Source: Lathyrus oleraceus
Lineage: Eukaryota > Streptophyta > Magnoliopsida > Fabales > Fabaceae
Direction: 5' to 3'
Length of the DNA: 64,000 bases
NCBI RefSeq assembly: GCF_024323335.1
Contig: NC_066581.1
Location: forward strand, 223,329,039-223,393,038
Program-made: the position numbers and the translations under genes
Shown here: piece by piece, positions 45,965 through 58,026 of the stretch
Position numbering within the stretch: the stretch's first letter is position 1
Layout: each line of letters starts with the position of its first letter
Notes under the pieces: model-generated
The model's database searches: none
Seen by the model: only the letters and a program-made list of their open reading frames with translations
What the model was told of the DNA's origin: nothing

Positions 45965-47765
45965 TGTCGCAACCTGAAAAATGGAATGCGAAAAAAAACA
46001 ACCGGCGAAGAAAGACAGGAGAGTCGCCACCGTGCGTTATTTATCCCAAAGGAGGGAAAGGAAATGCTCGAAGTAAACCTGGAAAAAGGAAAGGACAAGA
46101 CAGGGTCTCGCAACCAAATCTTGGGTTCGGGAGTCGATTATGCGAAGGGAAGGTATTAGCACCCCTACGCATCCGTAGTACTCTACGGGATCCACTTTTG
46201 TAGTTCTTGTCTAAAGGGTGTGGGTTCATCTAATGTGTTATTTACTAAAAAAGGGGGTCAAAAGAAAATGATTCGCACGGATGTCGCATCCACTGCATAC
46301 GTATCTCATCTGAATATGAGAATCAGAGTCTTCGTAGCTCGGCTACCTAGGGGTTAAGGGTAATTGTGCTCGGTAAGACATCGCGTCTTATGCCTACGTA
46401 TCTCATCTGGAATGAGAATCAGAGAAAGCCGTAGTTCGGCTAACTACGGGGTTATGGATTGGGTTTTGGATGAACGACGTTACTACACAATCTACCGGAT
46501 GCTCGACCTTTGGAGACTTACTCGCCTGTAGTAGAAGGAGTTAACGTTTTAGGAGAAAAAAAATCAATGAGTTAGGGATGCTCATGAAAAAGGGAAGTCC
46601 TAGACGAAGGAACCTGCATAAAGTAAACACACAAAACATTGCCTCCTATCGAGGTCTTCCAGCTAAGAAAGCGGTAAAAATACGGGAAAATGTAAAAGTA
46701 CCACAAGGATAAAGATCCGAAGTAACAGTAATTAACGGAACAAGGAACCCAGTGATCTCTCAAGCTAACATCATCAAAGAAAGTGGGTCAGTACATGTAA
46801 TCGGAATGAACCTCCAGGGGGTATCCCACAAATAAAGTGGGAAACCACGTAAACCATCTCTGCAAGAGTCATGTGAGCCCTCACAAAAAAAAACTCAACA
46901 AACAGGTTAGAGAAAAAAAATAGGGTAATCAAGGGTTGCCCCCAAATCAAAATATAACCACATGAATCATGCCCTTTCAATTCACAAAAAGCAACCAAGG
47001 GTAGGAGGCCTAAACCTCTTGTCAAACACATGCATCAAAAGGGTATTAAATTCACCCATAATACCTCATACATTCGGAGTATTCAAATTGAAAGCATAGA
47101 GATGATGGATATAGGGCAAACCTGATTGGAGAGATCGGTTGAAATCAAATGGCACAGCTGGATTTGCAAACCAATGTTAGGGTTTGCTTGAGCTGAAAGT
47201 GTGTGAGTCAGAATGAACCTTTCAAAGTTGCCTGGAGGTTGCTGCAGATTAATTCTCACTCTCTCTGTCTAGGTTTCTCTCCAGGGTTTTTGTTTCAATG
47301 AAAACTCTAGTATTTATAGCTTAATATTGGTAGCTTAGTGGGCTTTTGAGAGAGGTCCAAGTCTGAGATTTTTTTCTTTTATTTATTTATTTATTCTTTT
47401 AGTTTTATTTTTTTTCATTTTTTCGTTTTTTTTTTTCGTTTTCTGTTTTTTTTTTCGTTTTCCTTTTTTTTCGCTTTTTTTTTTTCAATACACGTGGGCT
47501 CCGCCTAGCGAGCATGACAGCTCATGAACAAACCTTTGCTCCTTCAAGATTAACGTTTTGACTGACGAATAGACCCCTGTTGGAAGTAACTCAAGTCTTT
47601 CCCTTGTGTTGACTGATCATCTAAATAGAACCCACAAAGTGTCCTGGATGATGTTCAAGCTTCTTGGAGCTAATCCTGATTGACATGATGAAATGCAATG
47701 TATCTAATGTTAAATGACCTAAAAATGAATGCGTGAATAAGGAGGGAAAATTTTGGGGTGTTACA
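45965..47765 (-). mobile_element. E1 5' LTR
   Basis: 1801 bases flanked by TSD ACGTG (47766-47770). TATA box TATAAATA at 47311-47318. Intact AGTA hairpin at 46173-46188, PBS-core copy at 46021-46029, and TACGTA-hairpin modules at 46305-46346 (CTCAT/ATGAG then GTAGC/GCTAC) and 46402-46449 (CTCAT/ATGAG then an 8-bp CCGTAGTT/AACTACGG stem). CACGTG lies near 47490, next to a CGCCTAGCG motif. Confidence 0.95.
46173..46188 (-). other. Conserved AGTA-loop hairpin (E1)
   Basis: CCGTAG, TACT, CTACGG; perfect stem starting 208 bases from the LTR end. Confidence 0.82.
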
Positions 47766-47770
47766 ACGTG

Positions 47771-49981
47771 GCACTTGGCACAGTTCAGATCTGATGGCGC
47801 ACGATACATCCAAGTCAAACGCGACACATCAAGAATTAAAATAAGTAATTAAAATGAATGAACGAGATTAGATCGTGGCATGGAGATCCAAGGGCCCTAG
47901 CGTGCACACGTGGTGGTGGTGGTGGTGGAAACCACCATCTTCTCCGGCGAAGTAACAAATTCCGGCCACCAGTTGCAGAAAATAAATCTTAACCAAATTG
48001 AAAAACAAGGCCATGGAAATAAAGCTCTTCTGACGAAGATCATCACTGTACCAATGGATCTCCCTCACTCTTCCTATATTGAGAGAAATGTGAAGGAGAA
48101 AATCATGGTGTCCACATGGATTGCTCATGAAATGAAGAATTGAAAGCATCAATAGCTTGCCTCAAGTGTGAGGACTTCAGAAAACCACAGAAACGCAAGA
48201 ATGCTACATTGAATTAAGAGTTCTAGATCCAAAAAGTTTGAGATTATACCTCTGAAATAATGAACTTCTAGCCACGAATTCTCCAAGATCCTTGCTCCTC
48301 TTTGCTCTATGAATGTAATGGAAGTGATAGGCTAAGGAATTTGGCTTTAGAACTCAGCTAATGATGCTGAATTTCAAGCTCGAAAAATTGAAGAAAAGTG
48401 ATTAAGTCCTTTAGTGATGGCTATGGTTTCACTTCTGCAGCACTTGGGATCTCTAAAAGGTTAGCAAATGAATGAGAGGAAACCTCTATTTATAACTGAA
48501 TGCATCAGCTGATCATGCTTTGCTCATGTGCATGGAAAATGGAATTTGAATTGCATGGGCCTGTGTAGGTGTGAGGAAGGCCCAATGATGGCTGAAGCAA
48601 CTTGTTGATATCACATGAAAGTCATTTGGACGTGCACTTTCGAGGGAAACAGCTTGCATATTCAAGTTTCATCATAAAATACCAAAATGCACATAAATGG
48701 AAATGAATTCGAAACTCACCAATGGTAAACCCCATGGACTATTGTGAGTAATGGTTGGAAATCCTTTGAAATAAGAAACAAAAGTCGTGTTGGGAAAAAA
48801 ATCATTTGGCATGTGAAAATTGATGAAAACTGGTTGGGAAAATCCAAGTACAAAACATGTTCAAATCAATTTGAAAAAATTTCACCAAAAGCAAGCTTAA
48901 CCAAACCCCTCTGTTTTCATGATGCAAGCTTCAAATGAAAACATATCCAACATCAAAGTTGTATATATTTTCAACATGGTCAATCTAGACTCAACTTTTG
49001 CATAATTTGGATTTCCTATGACAAAATTATGGACATTTGAAGTTGGATACTTTTTCAAATTCAATGAATTAGGTCCAAGATGACCTATAATGTTTTGCAT
49101 TATCACATGTATTTATTTTAGGATTATGAAATTTTTTCCAACATAACATTTTAAGTGTACATCTAAATATTTCCAATGAATTTGGTCTCACCTCAAAATC
49201 ATAAAAATTAAGGAAGTTATGCCCTTGGTAAGTTGAAATTAATGATGACTTTCAAAGCTTCAAATGGATTTTTTATGAACATGAAAGGTTTTCATATGGT
49301 TCTTAGGGACATTTTTTATCTTAGGGTCATCTGGATTTGACAAACACAGCAAAAAGTATATCTCATTGATCCTCAGCTTAGTTAGATGACTTGACTGGTC
49401 AACTTTTCAAGGCCAAACTTCCAATATTGATGAATAAATGATTGAGGGGTCTGAAATAGGCTCATATATGCATAAAATGATGAATGAAAGAACTTCCCTT
49501 GATTAAATTTGATCAGAGGTTGAGATTGCTTCATGGGCAAGGCACAGTAAAAGCACAGTGAAATTAGGGTTTCCTTGGGAAATAATCTTCAAGCCCTTTG
49601 GGTTATCTTGATCAAATTGGCAAATTGAGATACTTGGGAGACATATATGATGATTAGGAACTTTTTGGACCATTGTCATGCTTTTTCTCATCTTCATCTA
49701 GCCATTTCATTGGGCTTAGGAGCCTCCTAGGAGCATTGGAGCACATGATCACTTGAGCTTCAAAACAAAAAGAGTTAGTGACATATTTTTGTGATTTTGG
49801 TTAGTAATCAAATAAGAAAAGCAATAATATACAATACAAGCATGCTTGGTGGTATCAAAACACTCAAACAAGTCCCAACCCTAGGGTTAAGGAGCCAAAC
49901 ATGATATGATCCTTGAGGCAATGCACTTGTGCAATAACATGATTCCATGAGGAATCTTAGGGCCAAAATCAGGGTCTTACA
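47771..49981 (-). mobile_element. Ogre 5' LTR, upstream (U3) part
   Basis: First 2.2 kb, in sense, of the minus-strand Ogre LTR, cut off from 8071-10749 by E1. It begins TGTAAGACCC at 49981; TATA box TATAAATA at 48487-48494. Diverged inverted copy of 1-1680. No gene. Confidence 0.92.
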
Positions 49982-50524
49982 ATCACCATCAATTTTCTCT
50001 CCAACGAAATCATCTCCAAGCTCTATAAAAAGGCATCACCTTCATCATACCAAGACATGAAGTAATTACACAAGAATTCTACAATACATCTTGAAACATA
50101 TAGCAAAGACTTGCTATTGTAAAATTCAGTAATCACACAAGTGTTACTTCTCAAAGTGTGATCATTGATCATTTGTTCTTAACTGTGCTCATACTACTTA
50201 TCTAGAAGCACCAAACACACACTTGTAATTCTCAATAGTTATTGTGATTCCTCAAGTGACTTGTGTTAACTATAGACTTGAAAGGGCTAAGAGATTGTTG
50301 AACTCTTAGACGATTATTGTAATCTTTTAAGATTATTGGATTAAGTCCTTATTGAAGGCAAAATTACCTTGGCCGGGTGGAATGGAGTAACTTTGATTTT
50401 CAAGAGAACCGGAATATAGTTTGTTGTGTTATCTGATTTTATTTTCGTGTGCATAGTCTTGCAAAAGTTTTTATTTACTGTGAAAACAATTCAAACCCCC
50501 CTTTCTTGTTTTTGTCCACCTTCA
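49982..50524 (+). mobile_element. Copia relic, 3' part of 5' LTR
   Basis: Ends TTCA at 50524 just before the PBS-like site. A TATA-like CTATAAAAAG lies near 50021. The LTR start is off-window beyond the Ogre. Confidence 0.75.
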
Positions 50525-50526
50525 AT

Positions 50527-50538
50527 TGGTATAAGAGC
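50527..50538 (+). promoter_or_regulatory. Decayed initiator-Met PBS of Copia relic
   Basis: TGGTATAAGAGC, one base from the usual TGGTATCAGAGC. Confidence 0.8.
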
Positions 50539-50615
50539 TATGGTTGTGTTATTGATTTTTGAATCAAACACTTAACCATGTAGAGAGATCCAACGTGAGA
50601 AAAACATCAAGGTTA

Positions 50616-51640
50616 ACACAAATGAAAGGGATAGCTACAACGCTAAACCTCTAGTTTTTGATGGAGAAAAATTTGATTACTAGAAGGACAAAATTTAAAG
50701 CTTCTTCTTAGGCTACGACGCTGATCTATGGGACATTGTTACTAATGGTTATGAACCACCCATCTCTTCTCCTAGTATCGCTATTCAAAGAAGCATAATG
50801 AGTGATGATTAGAAGCGTGATTTCAAGAATCACCACAAAGCCAAAACTATTATGTTAAATGCAATATCTTCAATGAGTACGAAAAGATCACCAACAGGGG
50901 AACAGTTAAAGAAATCTTTGATTCCTTGAACATGACTCACGAAGGAAATAATCAAGTCAAAGAGACTCAGGCTCTGGCCTTAATCCAAAAATATGAAGCC
51001 TTCAAAATGGAAGATGATTAAGCTGTTGAGGTAATGTTCTCTAGATTCCAAACCTTAGTTGCAGGACTCAAGGTTCTGGACAAAGGATACACTACATCAG
51101 ATCATGTTAAGAAGATAATCAGAAGTCTTCCAAAGAAAGGGAGACCTATGGTTACTACTTTGAAATTATCCAAGGATCTGAATAACATAAGCCTTGAAGA
51201 ACTCATTAGCTCCCTTAGGAGTTATGAGATAGATCTAGAGGAAGATGAACCTCAAAAGAAGAGAAAATCAGTAGCTCTAAAGTCTAGATCAGAAAGAAGA
51301 AAGCCAGAAAGAAACAGAGCCTTTCAAGCTGAAGAAGAAGATGACAAGGACTCTGAGAAGGAAGATTCTGATGATGAAGAGGAGTTATATATTCTATCTA
51401 AAAGAATCAAACAACTATGGAGAAAAATAAATAACAAATTCAGAAGACCCAGACATAAGGGAGATCGTCCAGAGTCAACCTCCAAAGGCAGACCCAACAA
51501 AGAGGTGACCTGCTATGAATGAAAAGAACCTGGACACTACAAAAATGAATGTCCAAATCTCAAAAAATACAGCTCCAGAACGGAAGGTTTCAAGAAAAGC
51601 TCCTTCAAAGAAAAGAAGAGGAACTCATGGCAACATGGGA
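50616..51640 (+). pseudogene. gag: Copia relic gag
   Basis: Gag-like reading with NAKPLVFDGEKFDY near 50637, a longer open part at 51034-51522 (KKIIRSLPKKGRPMVTTLKL, acidic EEEDDKDSEKEDSDDEEE) and a zinc knuckle in which the second Cys codon has become a stop (about 51520). At least six stops in total. Non-functional. 51641-52290 continues as decayed linker sequence. Confidence 0.8.
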
Positions 51641-52289
51641 TGACTTTGAATCTGAAGCTTCATAATCTGATTTTGAAGAGGATAAAAATCTCATCTGAAA
51701 GAGAATATGACTATAAAGACGTATTCTCTTATTTTTCTCATTCTGATCTAGAAGCCTATTTATTAGAATCTCTAAGCCCTTATCAGAAGCTTCGACAGAA
51801 ATTCAAGATCCAGAAAAAGGTTCATGAAGAGACTGTTGAAAAGTGTGATAAGCTTGAGAAATAAGTTTCTGAATTTAAAGAAAACAACTTTATATTTGAA
51901 AAATAAAACTAATTTTCAACCAAAATATGTTTAAAACTTTAAGAAACTCTTTCTAAAGATCCACCTACTTATGATACCATCATATATAAATATGAAAAAG
52001 CTTTTCAGAAATTTCTAAACAATTGACTTGAAAGAAGCAAAATGGCTTCTATGATTTATGGTGTTAGTCACAATAAGAAAAGAGAAATTGGATATGACTC
52101 TGATGAAGATGATTTAAAACCTTATACAGAAAACAAACTTAAATCTCCTTTTTCTTATCATTACATACATGCACAAACACATAAATTTACTAATGCTAGA
52201 AAACCCAGAGTTCTCAAAAACTCTGGGAAAACTAATCCTAAAGGACCCAAAACACTATGGGTACCAAAAGATAAAATAGTATATGTTGC

Positions 52290-54705
52290 AGATATCATGT
52301 GCATGAGAGTTAAAACACTAATCATGGTACCTGGACTCTGGATGCTCGTGACACATGGCGGGAAGAAATCATATGTTCCAAAACCTGGAACTTAAAGATA
52401 ATGGCTTCGTAGGCTTTTGAGGAAATCAGAAAGGAAGAATGAGAGGATTTGGAACAGTTGATAATGGATCTCTTCCCTCTATTTCTGATGTCCTTTATGT
52501 TGAAGGATTAATGTATAACTTGTTATCCATAAGTCAATTAAGTGATAACGATTATGATATAATCTATAATCAAAAAACATGCAAAGTTATTAATCAGAAA
52601 AATGGCGCGGTCTTTTTCACTGGAAAGAGGAAGAACAACATTTACAAAATTAAGCTTACAAATTTAAAAAATCAAAATGTAAAATGTTTAATGACTGCAA
52701 ATGAAGAGTAATGGGTGTGGCATAGACGCTTGGGTCACATTAGCTTGAGGAGGATTTCTCAGCTAAATAAACTTGAGTTAGTTAGAGGCCTACCTTAACT
52801 AAAGTTTTCTTCATATGCTTTTTATGAAGCATGTTAGATGTCAGAAAGGAAAATTTTCTAAAACAACCTTCAAAAACAAAAATGGTTTTTCTACCTCTAA
52901 GCCTATGGAACTTTTACACATTGACCTTTTTGGACTTGTAAAGACATCGCCACTCAATGGTAAGAAGTATGAACTTGTCATTGTTGATGATTATAGTTGT
53001 TGGACATGGTTAAAATTACCAAGACACAAGAATGTGTCAGATTATGTGTTCACTAGTTTCTGCTCAAAAGTGCAAAATGAATTTGACTCTAAACTCATCA
53101 GAGTCAGAAGTGATAATGGTGGCGAATTTGAAAACAAACTTTTTGAAGAGCTTTTTGACTCAAATGAAATATCTCGTGATTTATCCTGTTCTAGAACTCC
53201 ACAACAAAATGGAGTTGTAGAAAGGCAGAATAGGACTCTCCAAGAAATGGCCAGAACCATGATCAATGAAACAAATGTGGCTAAGCACTTTTGTGCTAAA
53301 GTTGTAAATACATCGTGTTACATTCAAAATAGAATCTCTATCAGAACTATTCTGGAGAAGACTCCTAATGAACTATGTAAGGGAAGAAAACCCAACATTT
53401 ATTATTTTCATCCTTTTGGATGTTCTTGTTTTATTCTAAATACTAAAGACAATCTGAACAAGTTTGACTCTAAAGCACAATAGTGTATTATACTGGGATA
53501 CTCAGAACTCTCTAAAGGCTATAAAGTATACAATACAGAAACACAAATTGTGAAAGAATAAATACATTTTAGATTTTATGATAAGCTTGACTCTGAAAAG
53601 TCAAAGCTAGTTGAAAATTTTGCATATTTGGAGATAACACTTGCAGGTTTTGACGAAAAGACCAAAGAATCTGAAGAAGCAGAAAAGGAAACGTCAGAAG
53701 CACATGAAGTCACAATCATTCAGAAAAGATCAAGAAATAGACGAAATGTTTCTAAAGAACTCATTTTGGGAAGCAAGAATGAACCTTCCCGAACAAGATC
53801 TACATTCAAAGTCTCTGAAGAAACACTTTTGAGACTAGTATCTCTAATAGAACCAACATCCTATGAAGAAGCTCTTCAAGACAAATAATGGATTCTGGAA
53901 ATTAAAGAAGAACTTGATCAGTTTTCCAAGAACGATGTTTGGGATCTTGTAGCACGACCCAAGGGAACCCATGTGATTGGAACCAAATGGGTATACAGAA
54001 ATAAACTTAATAAAAATGGTGAAGGTGCCAGATACAAAGCATGACTGGTGGCACAAGGTTATAGTTAATAGGAAGGTATTAGCTACAATGAAACCTTTTC
54101 TCCACTCTCCAGGTTAGAATCTATTCATCTACTTGTATCTTTAGTTGTAAATTACTCTATCAAATTATATCAAATGGACGTCAAAAGTGCGTTTCTGAAT
54201 GAATATATTCCCGAAGAGGTGTATGTTCATCAATCTCCTGGTTTTGAAAACTCAAAATGTCCAGAACATGTTTTAAACTGAAGAAATCTCTTTATGGTCT
54301 AAAACAAGCTCCCAGAGCTTGGTATGAAAGACTAAGGTCTTTTCTTCTGGAAAATGATTTTATTAGAGGCAAAGTGGAGTCCACTCTCTTATGTAAAAAC
54401 ATCATAAACGACCTTAAGATTTGTCAGATATATGTTGATGACATAATTTTTTGTTCTGCTAACCCCTCTATTTGTCAAGAATTTTCTGAGCTAATGCAGG
54501 CAAAATTTGAAATGAGTCTGATGCAAGAATTAAAGTTCTTTCTGCGGATTCAAATTAATCAAACATCAGATGCCACATATGTATATCAAAGCAAATACAT
54601 AAAATACATTATGAAGAAATTTCACATGTTAGAAAGCAAACCAGCCAAGACTCCCATGCATCCTACTTGCATTCTGGAGAAATAAGAGATAAGTCAAAAG
54701 GTGTG
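52290..54705 (+). pseudogene. pol: Copia relic pol
   Basis: Fragments in order: protease WYLDSGCS followed by a stop (near 52330), post-protease linker, integrase with WHRRLGHI (52720), LLHIDLFG, RSDNGGEF and [12 protein letters not shown] (52815-53483), then RT with ALQDK (53880), WVYRNKL, YVDDIIF near 54430 and FHMLESKPAKTPM. Multiple stops and frameshifts. It is cut at about 54705, before RNase H, by the Ogre-like LTR. Confidence 0.88.
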
Positions 54706-55976
54706 TGTAGCGGTAAATTCATGACCATCAAGCTATAGATAAACTTGACGTCAATAAAACCAGAGTCGCCACCTCACTTTTATTGTTTCCAAAGGAAAAG
54801 GGAAGAGTACGAACAAAACCCAAATATAAGAAGTTTTCAAATCAAAACTAATAAAATATCAGAGATTACATGTAAGGGTTGTGATTACACAAACGGAAAG
54901 TGTTAACACCCAAACTGTCCTAGGTACTCCTAGGGAGCCTTTTTTGTGTGCAAGTGTTTTGTTCAAAATGATGTTTGATAAAATATAGGATGGGGGGATG
55001 AGAAAAGAATCTATTGATTATATTTTTATGTTTGACAAGACCTTTGGTCTTATGCCTACATACCAACATAAAAATGAGGGATAAAAACCCTGTAGTTCGT
55101 GGTAAAAATTTCAAAGAAGTTTGTGAATTAATTTTAACAAAGAAAAAATTTAAAAGAAAAGACACAAAAGGCTAAATATGTGAATGAGGTTGTTATTTCT
55201 TTTTGTCTTTTTGAAATTAAAATCAAGATGGTTAAGTTTATTCACAAATTTGATTTAAGAAAGAGTTTAAAAATTCAATGGCATAAGGCTAAAGTTTCTA
55301 ATCATTAAAACATGTCTAAGTTTGAAATAACAAGCAAAGAAGATTTTTGAAAAGAGGGAGAGATTTTTGAAATTAAAGAAGTGGGAGGAGATGAAGAGGA
55401 TACCCTAGACAAAAATTAAAAGTTAAGAGTTAAAAAGATCTGACCAATGGAGATGCAATCCAAAAGAGAAGAATGTTAGATAGAAACCCATTTTCCTTTG
55501 AACTCTTGAGCAAGAAACCAGCATAAGAAATATCCAGGAAAACCATATGAAGACCAAGGCATCAAATAAAGATTGCCATAATATCCAAGCAAGCACTCCA
55601 ATAGCTAGCAGTCTTCTATGTCTTCCAATGTATCAGATGAAAATATTCCTTCAAAAATTCTCAGAAACAATCATCAAATACAAAAAAAATAACAACATAA
55701 CAACTAACCACAGAGACAAAATGACAAATGAACCAAGGGGCACTCAAAGGTTACACCAGATGAAAGACACTATCAAAGATATCTCAGTCTCAAAATAGTG
55801 GCATTGACCAAGTCCTTTAGCATAGGGAATGTTTCCTACTCCTAAGTCCAGAAGTTCATATCAAGTCCAACAAACCACCAAAAAGTTGTTTTAGGGTTTT
55901 TGTTGATATTAGGTGTGTTAAGGTCCTAAGACCACAAACAAAAACAAAGGCAAGCAAACAATATATACAATCACAA
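54706..55976 (-). mobile_element. Ogre-like LTR fragment, copy 1
   Basis: Sense LTR end TGTAG... begins at 54706 on the plus strand, inserted into Copia pol. It contains the PBS-core copy GAGTCGCCA (54763-54771) and a perfect CCTAGG/CCTAGG hairpin with TACT loop (54919-54934). It stops abruptly at 55976, where a second LTR end starts. The family is Ogre-related but distinct from the two Ogre LTRs on the left. Short ORFs are not supported. Confidence 0.85.
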
Positions 55977-57933
55977 TGTAGCGGTAAATTCATGACAATC
56001 AAGCTATGAATAAGCTTAACATCAATAAAACCAGAGTCGCCAACGCACTTTTATTGTTTCCAAAGGAAAAAGGGAAAAGTACGAACAAAACCCAAACATA
56101 AGATGTTTTCAAATCAAAACTAATAAAATTCCAGAGATTACAGATAAGGGGGTTTATTACACATAGGGAAACTATTAGCACCCAATGTGTTCTAGGTACT
56201 CCTAGGGAGCCTTTTTTTATGTGTGCATATGTGTTTCATATAAAAGATGTTTGAGAAAAATAGAGTGTGAAGATGAGGAAAGAATTTATTTATTATATTT
56301 TTGTGTTTGACAATACCTTCGGTCTTGTGCCTACGTACCAACATAAAAATGAGGGATCAAAACCTCGTAGTTCGTGGTAAAAATTTCAAATAAATTGTTG
56401 AATTGCTTTTAACAAAAGTTTAATAAGAAAAGGCACAAAGGGCCAAAAGTTTGAATGAAGTTGTTAGCTTTGTTTTTTCTTTTGAAATTTTAAGTCAATA
56501 TGATTAAGTTTATTTACAAGTTTGATTTAAGAAAGAGTTTGAAAATTCAATGACATAAGGTCAAAGTTTCTAAGTATTAAAACAAAGTCTAAGTTTGAAA
56601 TCACAAGCAAAAAAGTTTTTTGAAAAGAGGGAGAGATTTTGTAAATTTAAGAAGTGAGAGGGGATGAAGAGGCTATCCTAAGCAAAAATTAAAAGTTAAG
56701 AGTTGAAAAGATCTAACCAATGGGATGCAATCCAATAGACAAGAATGTCATATAGAAACCCATTTTACTTTGGACTTTAATCAAGAAATAATCAATAGCA
56801 ATGAGCAATATCTAGACATCATGAAGATCAAGGCATCAAATAAAGATAGCCACATCCAAGCAATCCATCCCAAAAGCTAGCAGACTTCTTTGCCTTCTCA
56901 TGTATCAGATGAAATATTCCTTGATCAACTCAGAGCAAAACATCAGACATAAGATCAAAATAACAACTAAGCACAAAGGCAAAGTAGCATATGAATTCAA
57001 AAAAAATCCAAGGCTTGCACCAAATGAGGGGTTAGATCACAATAGCTTGGTCTCAAAATGTTGGCATTGGCCAAGTCCTTTTTGCACAGGGAATGTTGCA
57101 TAATCCTAAGTCCAAGAGTTCAAATCAAGATCAACAGTCCACCAGATGTTTTTTAGGTTTTTTATTATTATTAGGTATTTTAATATCCTAATACCACAAA
57201 CAAAATCAAAACACACAAACAATATATATACAGTCACAAGATATGGCTCAAATGAGCAATGTGAAAATGACATAAACATAAACAAGTTAAATGAAATGTA
57301 AATGGCAATGAATGATAAATGACTGAAATTTAAATTGCATAAAGTAAATGACTTGAAAGTAAAGCAATATTAACAAGAATTAGTCAAATGTTAGTCAAAA
57401 GTTAGTCAAGTATTAAGGGTGTTTTTTAATTGATTAAGTCATTCTTTGGAGAACACTCAACCATCCATTCACAAGTATGAATCCTTAAACCAAGACATCT
57501 TCCATGAGAAGGGCTCCAACTTGGATAATTCAACAAGTATGCCACTAGCTCTCATTAAAGGAAAAAAGGTCAAGTCTCCATAAAATGCCATGAAGAATGG
57601 GAGAATTACAATCTCACTTACTATAATACTATGCCTTGAGGGTCAAATTTATCTCTATGTTAGTCAATCGTAATTGGACTTATGTAGAAGTCACAAATAT
57701 CTGAGATCGGGCAATAAAACTTTAGGTGTTAACGCATGTTGTAGATTTGGTATGAAGAACCAAACTCCTAAAACATACCACACACTAAAATAAAAGATCA
57801 AGAGGGAGGGACATATCTCAATCATACTTGTATTGGTTCATCTGACACAAGGTCATTGATGAACCAATTAGCCTTTAGACATTAGAGATTTCATTGGTCA
57901 AATGAGGGAATGGGAAAGAATATGGATGAAGAT
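55977..57933 (-). mobile_element. Ogre-like LTR fragment, copy 2
   Basis: Second copy in the same orientation, aligning over its first ~1.26 kb with copy 1 and continuing further. PBS-core copy at 56034-56042. The hairpin at 56191-56206 has lost its outer pair. It is interrupted at 57934 by another LTR start. Either copy 2 inserted into copy 1, or the region was tandemly duplicated. Confidence 0.82.
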
Positions 57934-58026
57934 TGTAGCACCTCAAATTTGCACCTATCATTGTACATACCATTTCATATTAGGTCATAGCATATCATGA
58001 TACATTGCATAGCATTGCATTGTCCC
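57934..58026 (+). mobile_element. Start of a plus-strand Tat-type LTR
   Basis: Begins TGTAGCACCTC, the same start as the solo LTR at 44871, and runs only 93 bases before the Athila element cuts it. The remainder should lie beyond the Athila element, off-window. Predicted TSD AAGAT (57929-57933). Confidence 0.75.

Larger units (their letters stand above)
10750..47765 (-). mobile_element. Tat-lineage Ty3/Gypsy element E1 (minus strand, internally deleted)
   Basis: Complete nested element flanked by the perfect TSD ACGTG (10745-10749 and 47766-47770). 5' LTR 45965-47765, PBS 45945-45962, gag-pro 31007-27732, pol remnants 27438-26028, 3' UTR arrays, PPT and 3' LTR 10750-12567. Removing E2, the solo LTR with SIRE, and their TSD copies leaves about 12.35 kb. 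RT and most of integrase are deleted, so it cannot move on its own. In the first ~535 bases compared from the LTR ends, the two LTRs differ at roughly 20 sites, so E1 is clearly older than the SIRE insertion inside it. Confidence 0.93.
4283..49981 (-). mobile_element. Minus-strand Ogre element (5' part) hosting nested insertions
   Basis: In sense order the element has its 5' LTR (49981 to 47771, then 10749 to 8071), a PBS (8064-8047), a leader, ORF1 (7129-5678) and a gag fragment (5338-4283). E1 interrupts the LTR at 10750-47770, with ACGTG at 10745-10749 repeated at 47766-47770. The plus-strand Ogre LTR ends the element at 4282, so its pol and 3' LTR lie outside the window. The 5' LTR start, TGTAAGACCC in sense, abuts Copia LTR sequence at 49982, so this Ogre entered the Copia LTR. 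The outer TSD should be ATCAC (49982-49986); its partner is off-window. Confidence 0.9.
49982..54705 (+). mobile_element. Old SIRE-like Ty1-Copia relic
   Basis: Remains of a Copia element cut on the left by the Ogre and on the right by an Ogre-like LTR. It has a partial 5' LTR, a decayed PBS, and gag and pol with many stops and frameshifts. Clearly the oldest layer. Its RT, integrase and Gag resemble the intact SIRE but are a different subfamily. Confidence 0.9.

Noticed and set aside
54706..55990. The two Ogre-like LTR ends as 5' and 3' LTRs of one element
   Set aside because: There is no PBS, PPT or internal domain between them; copy 1 runs straight into the terminus of copy 2.
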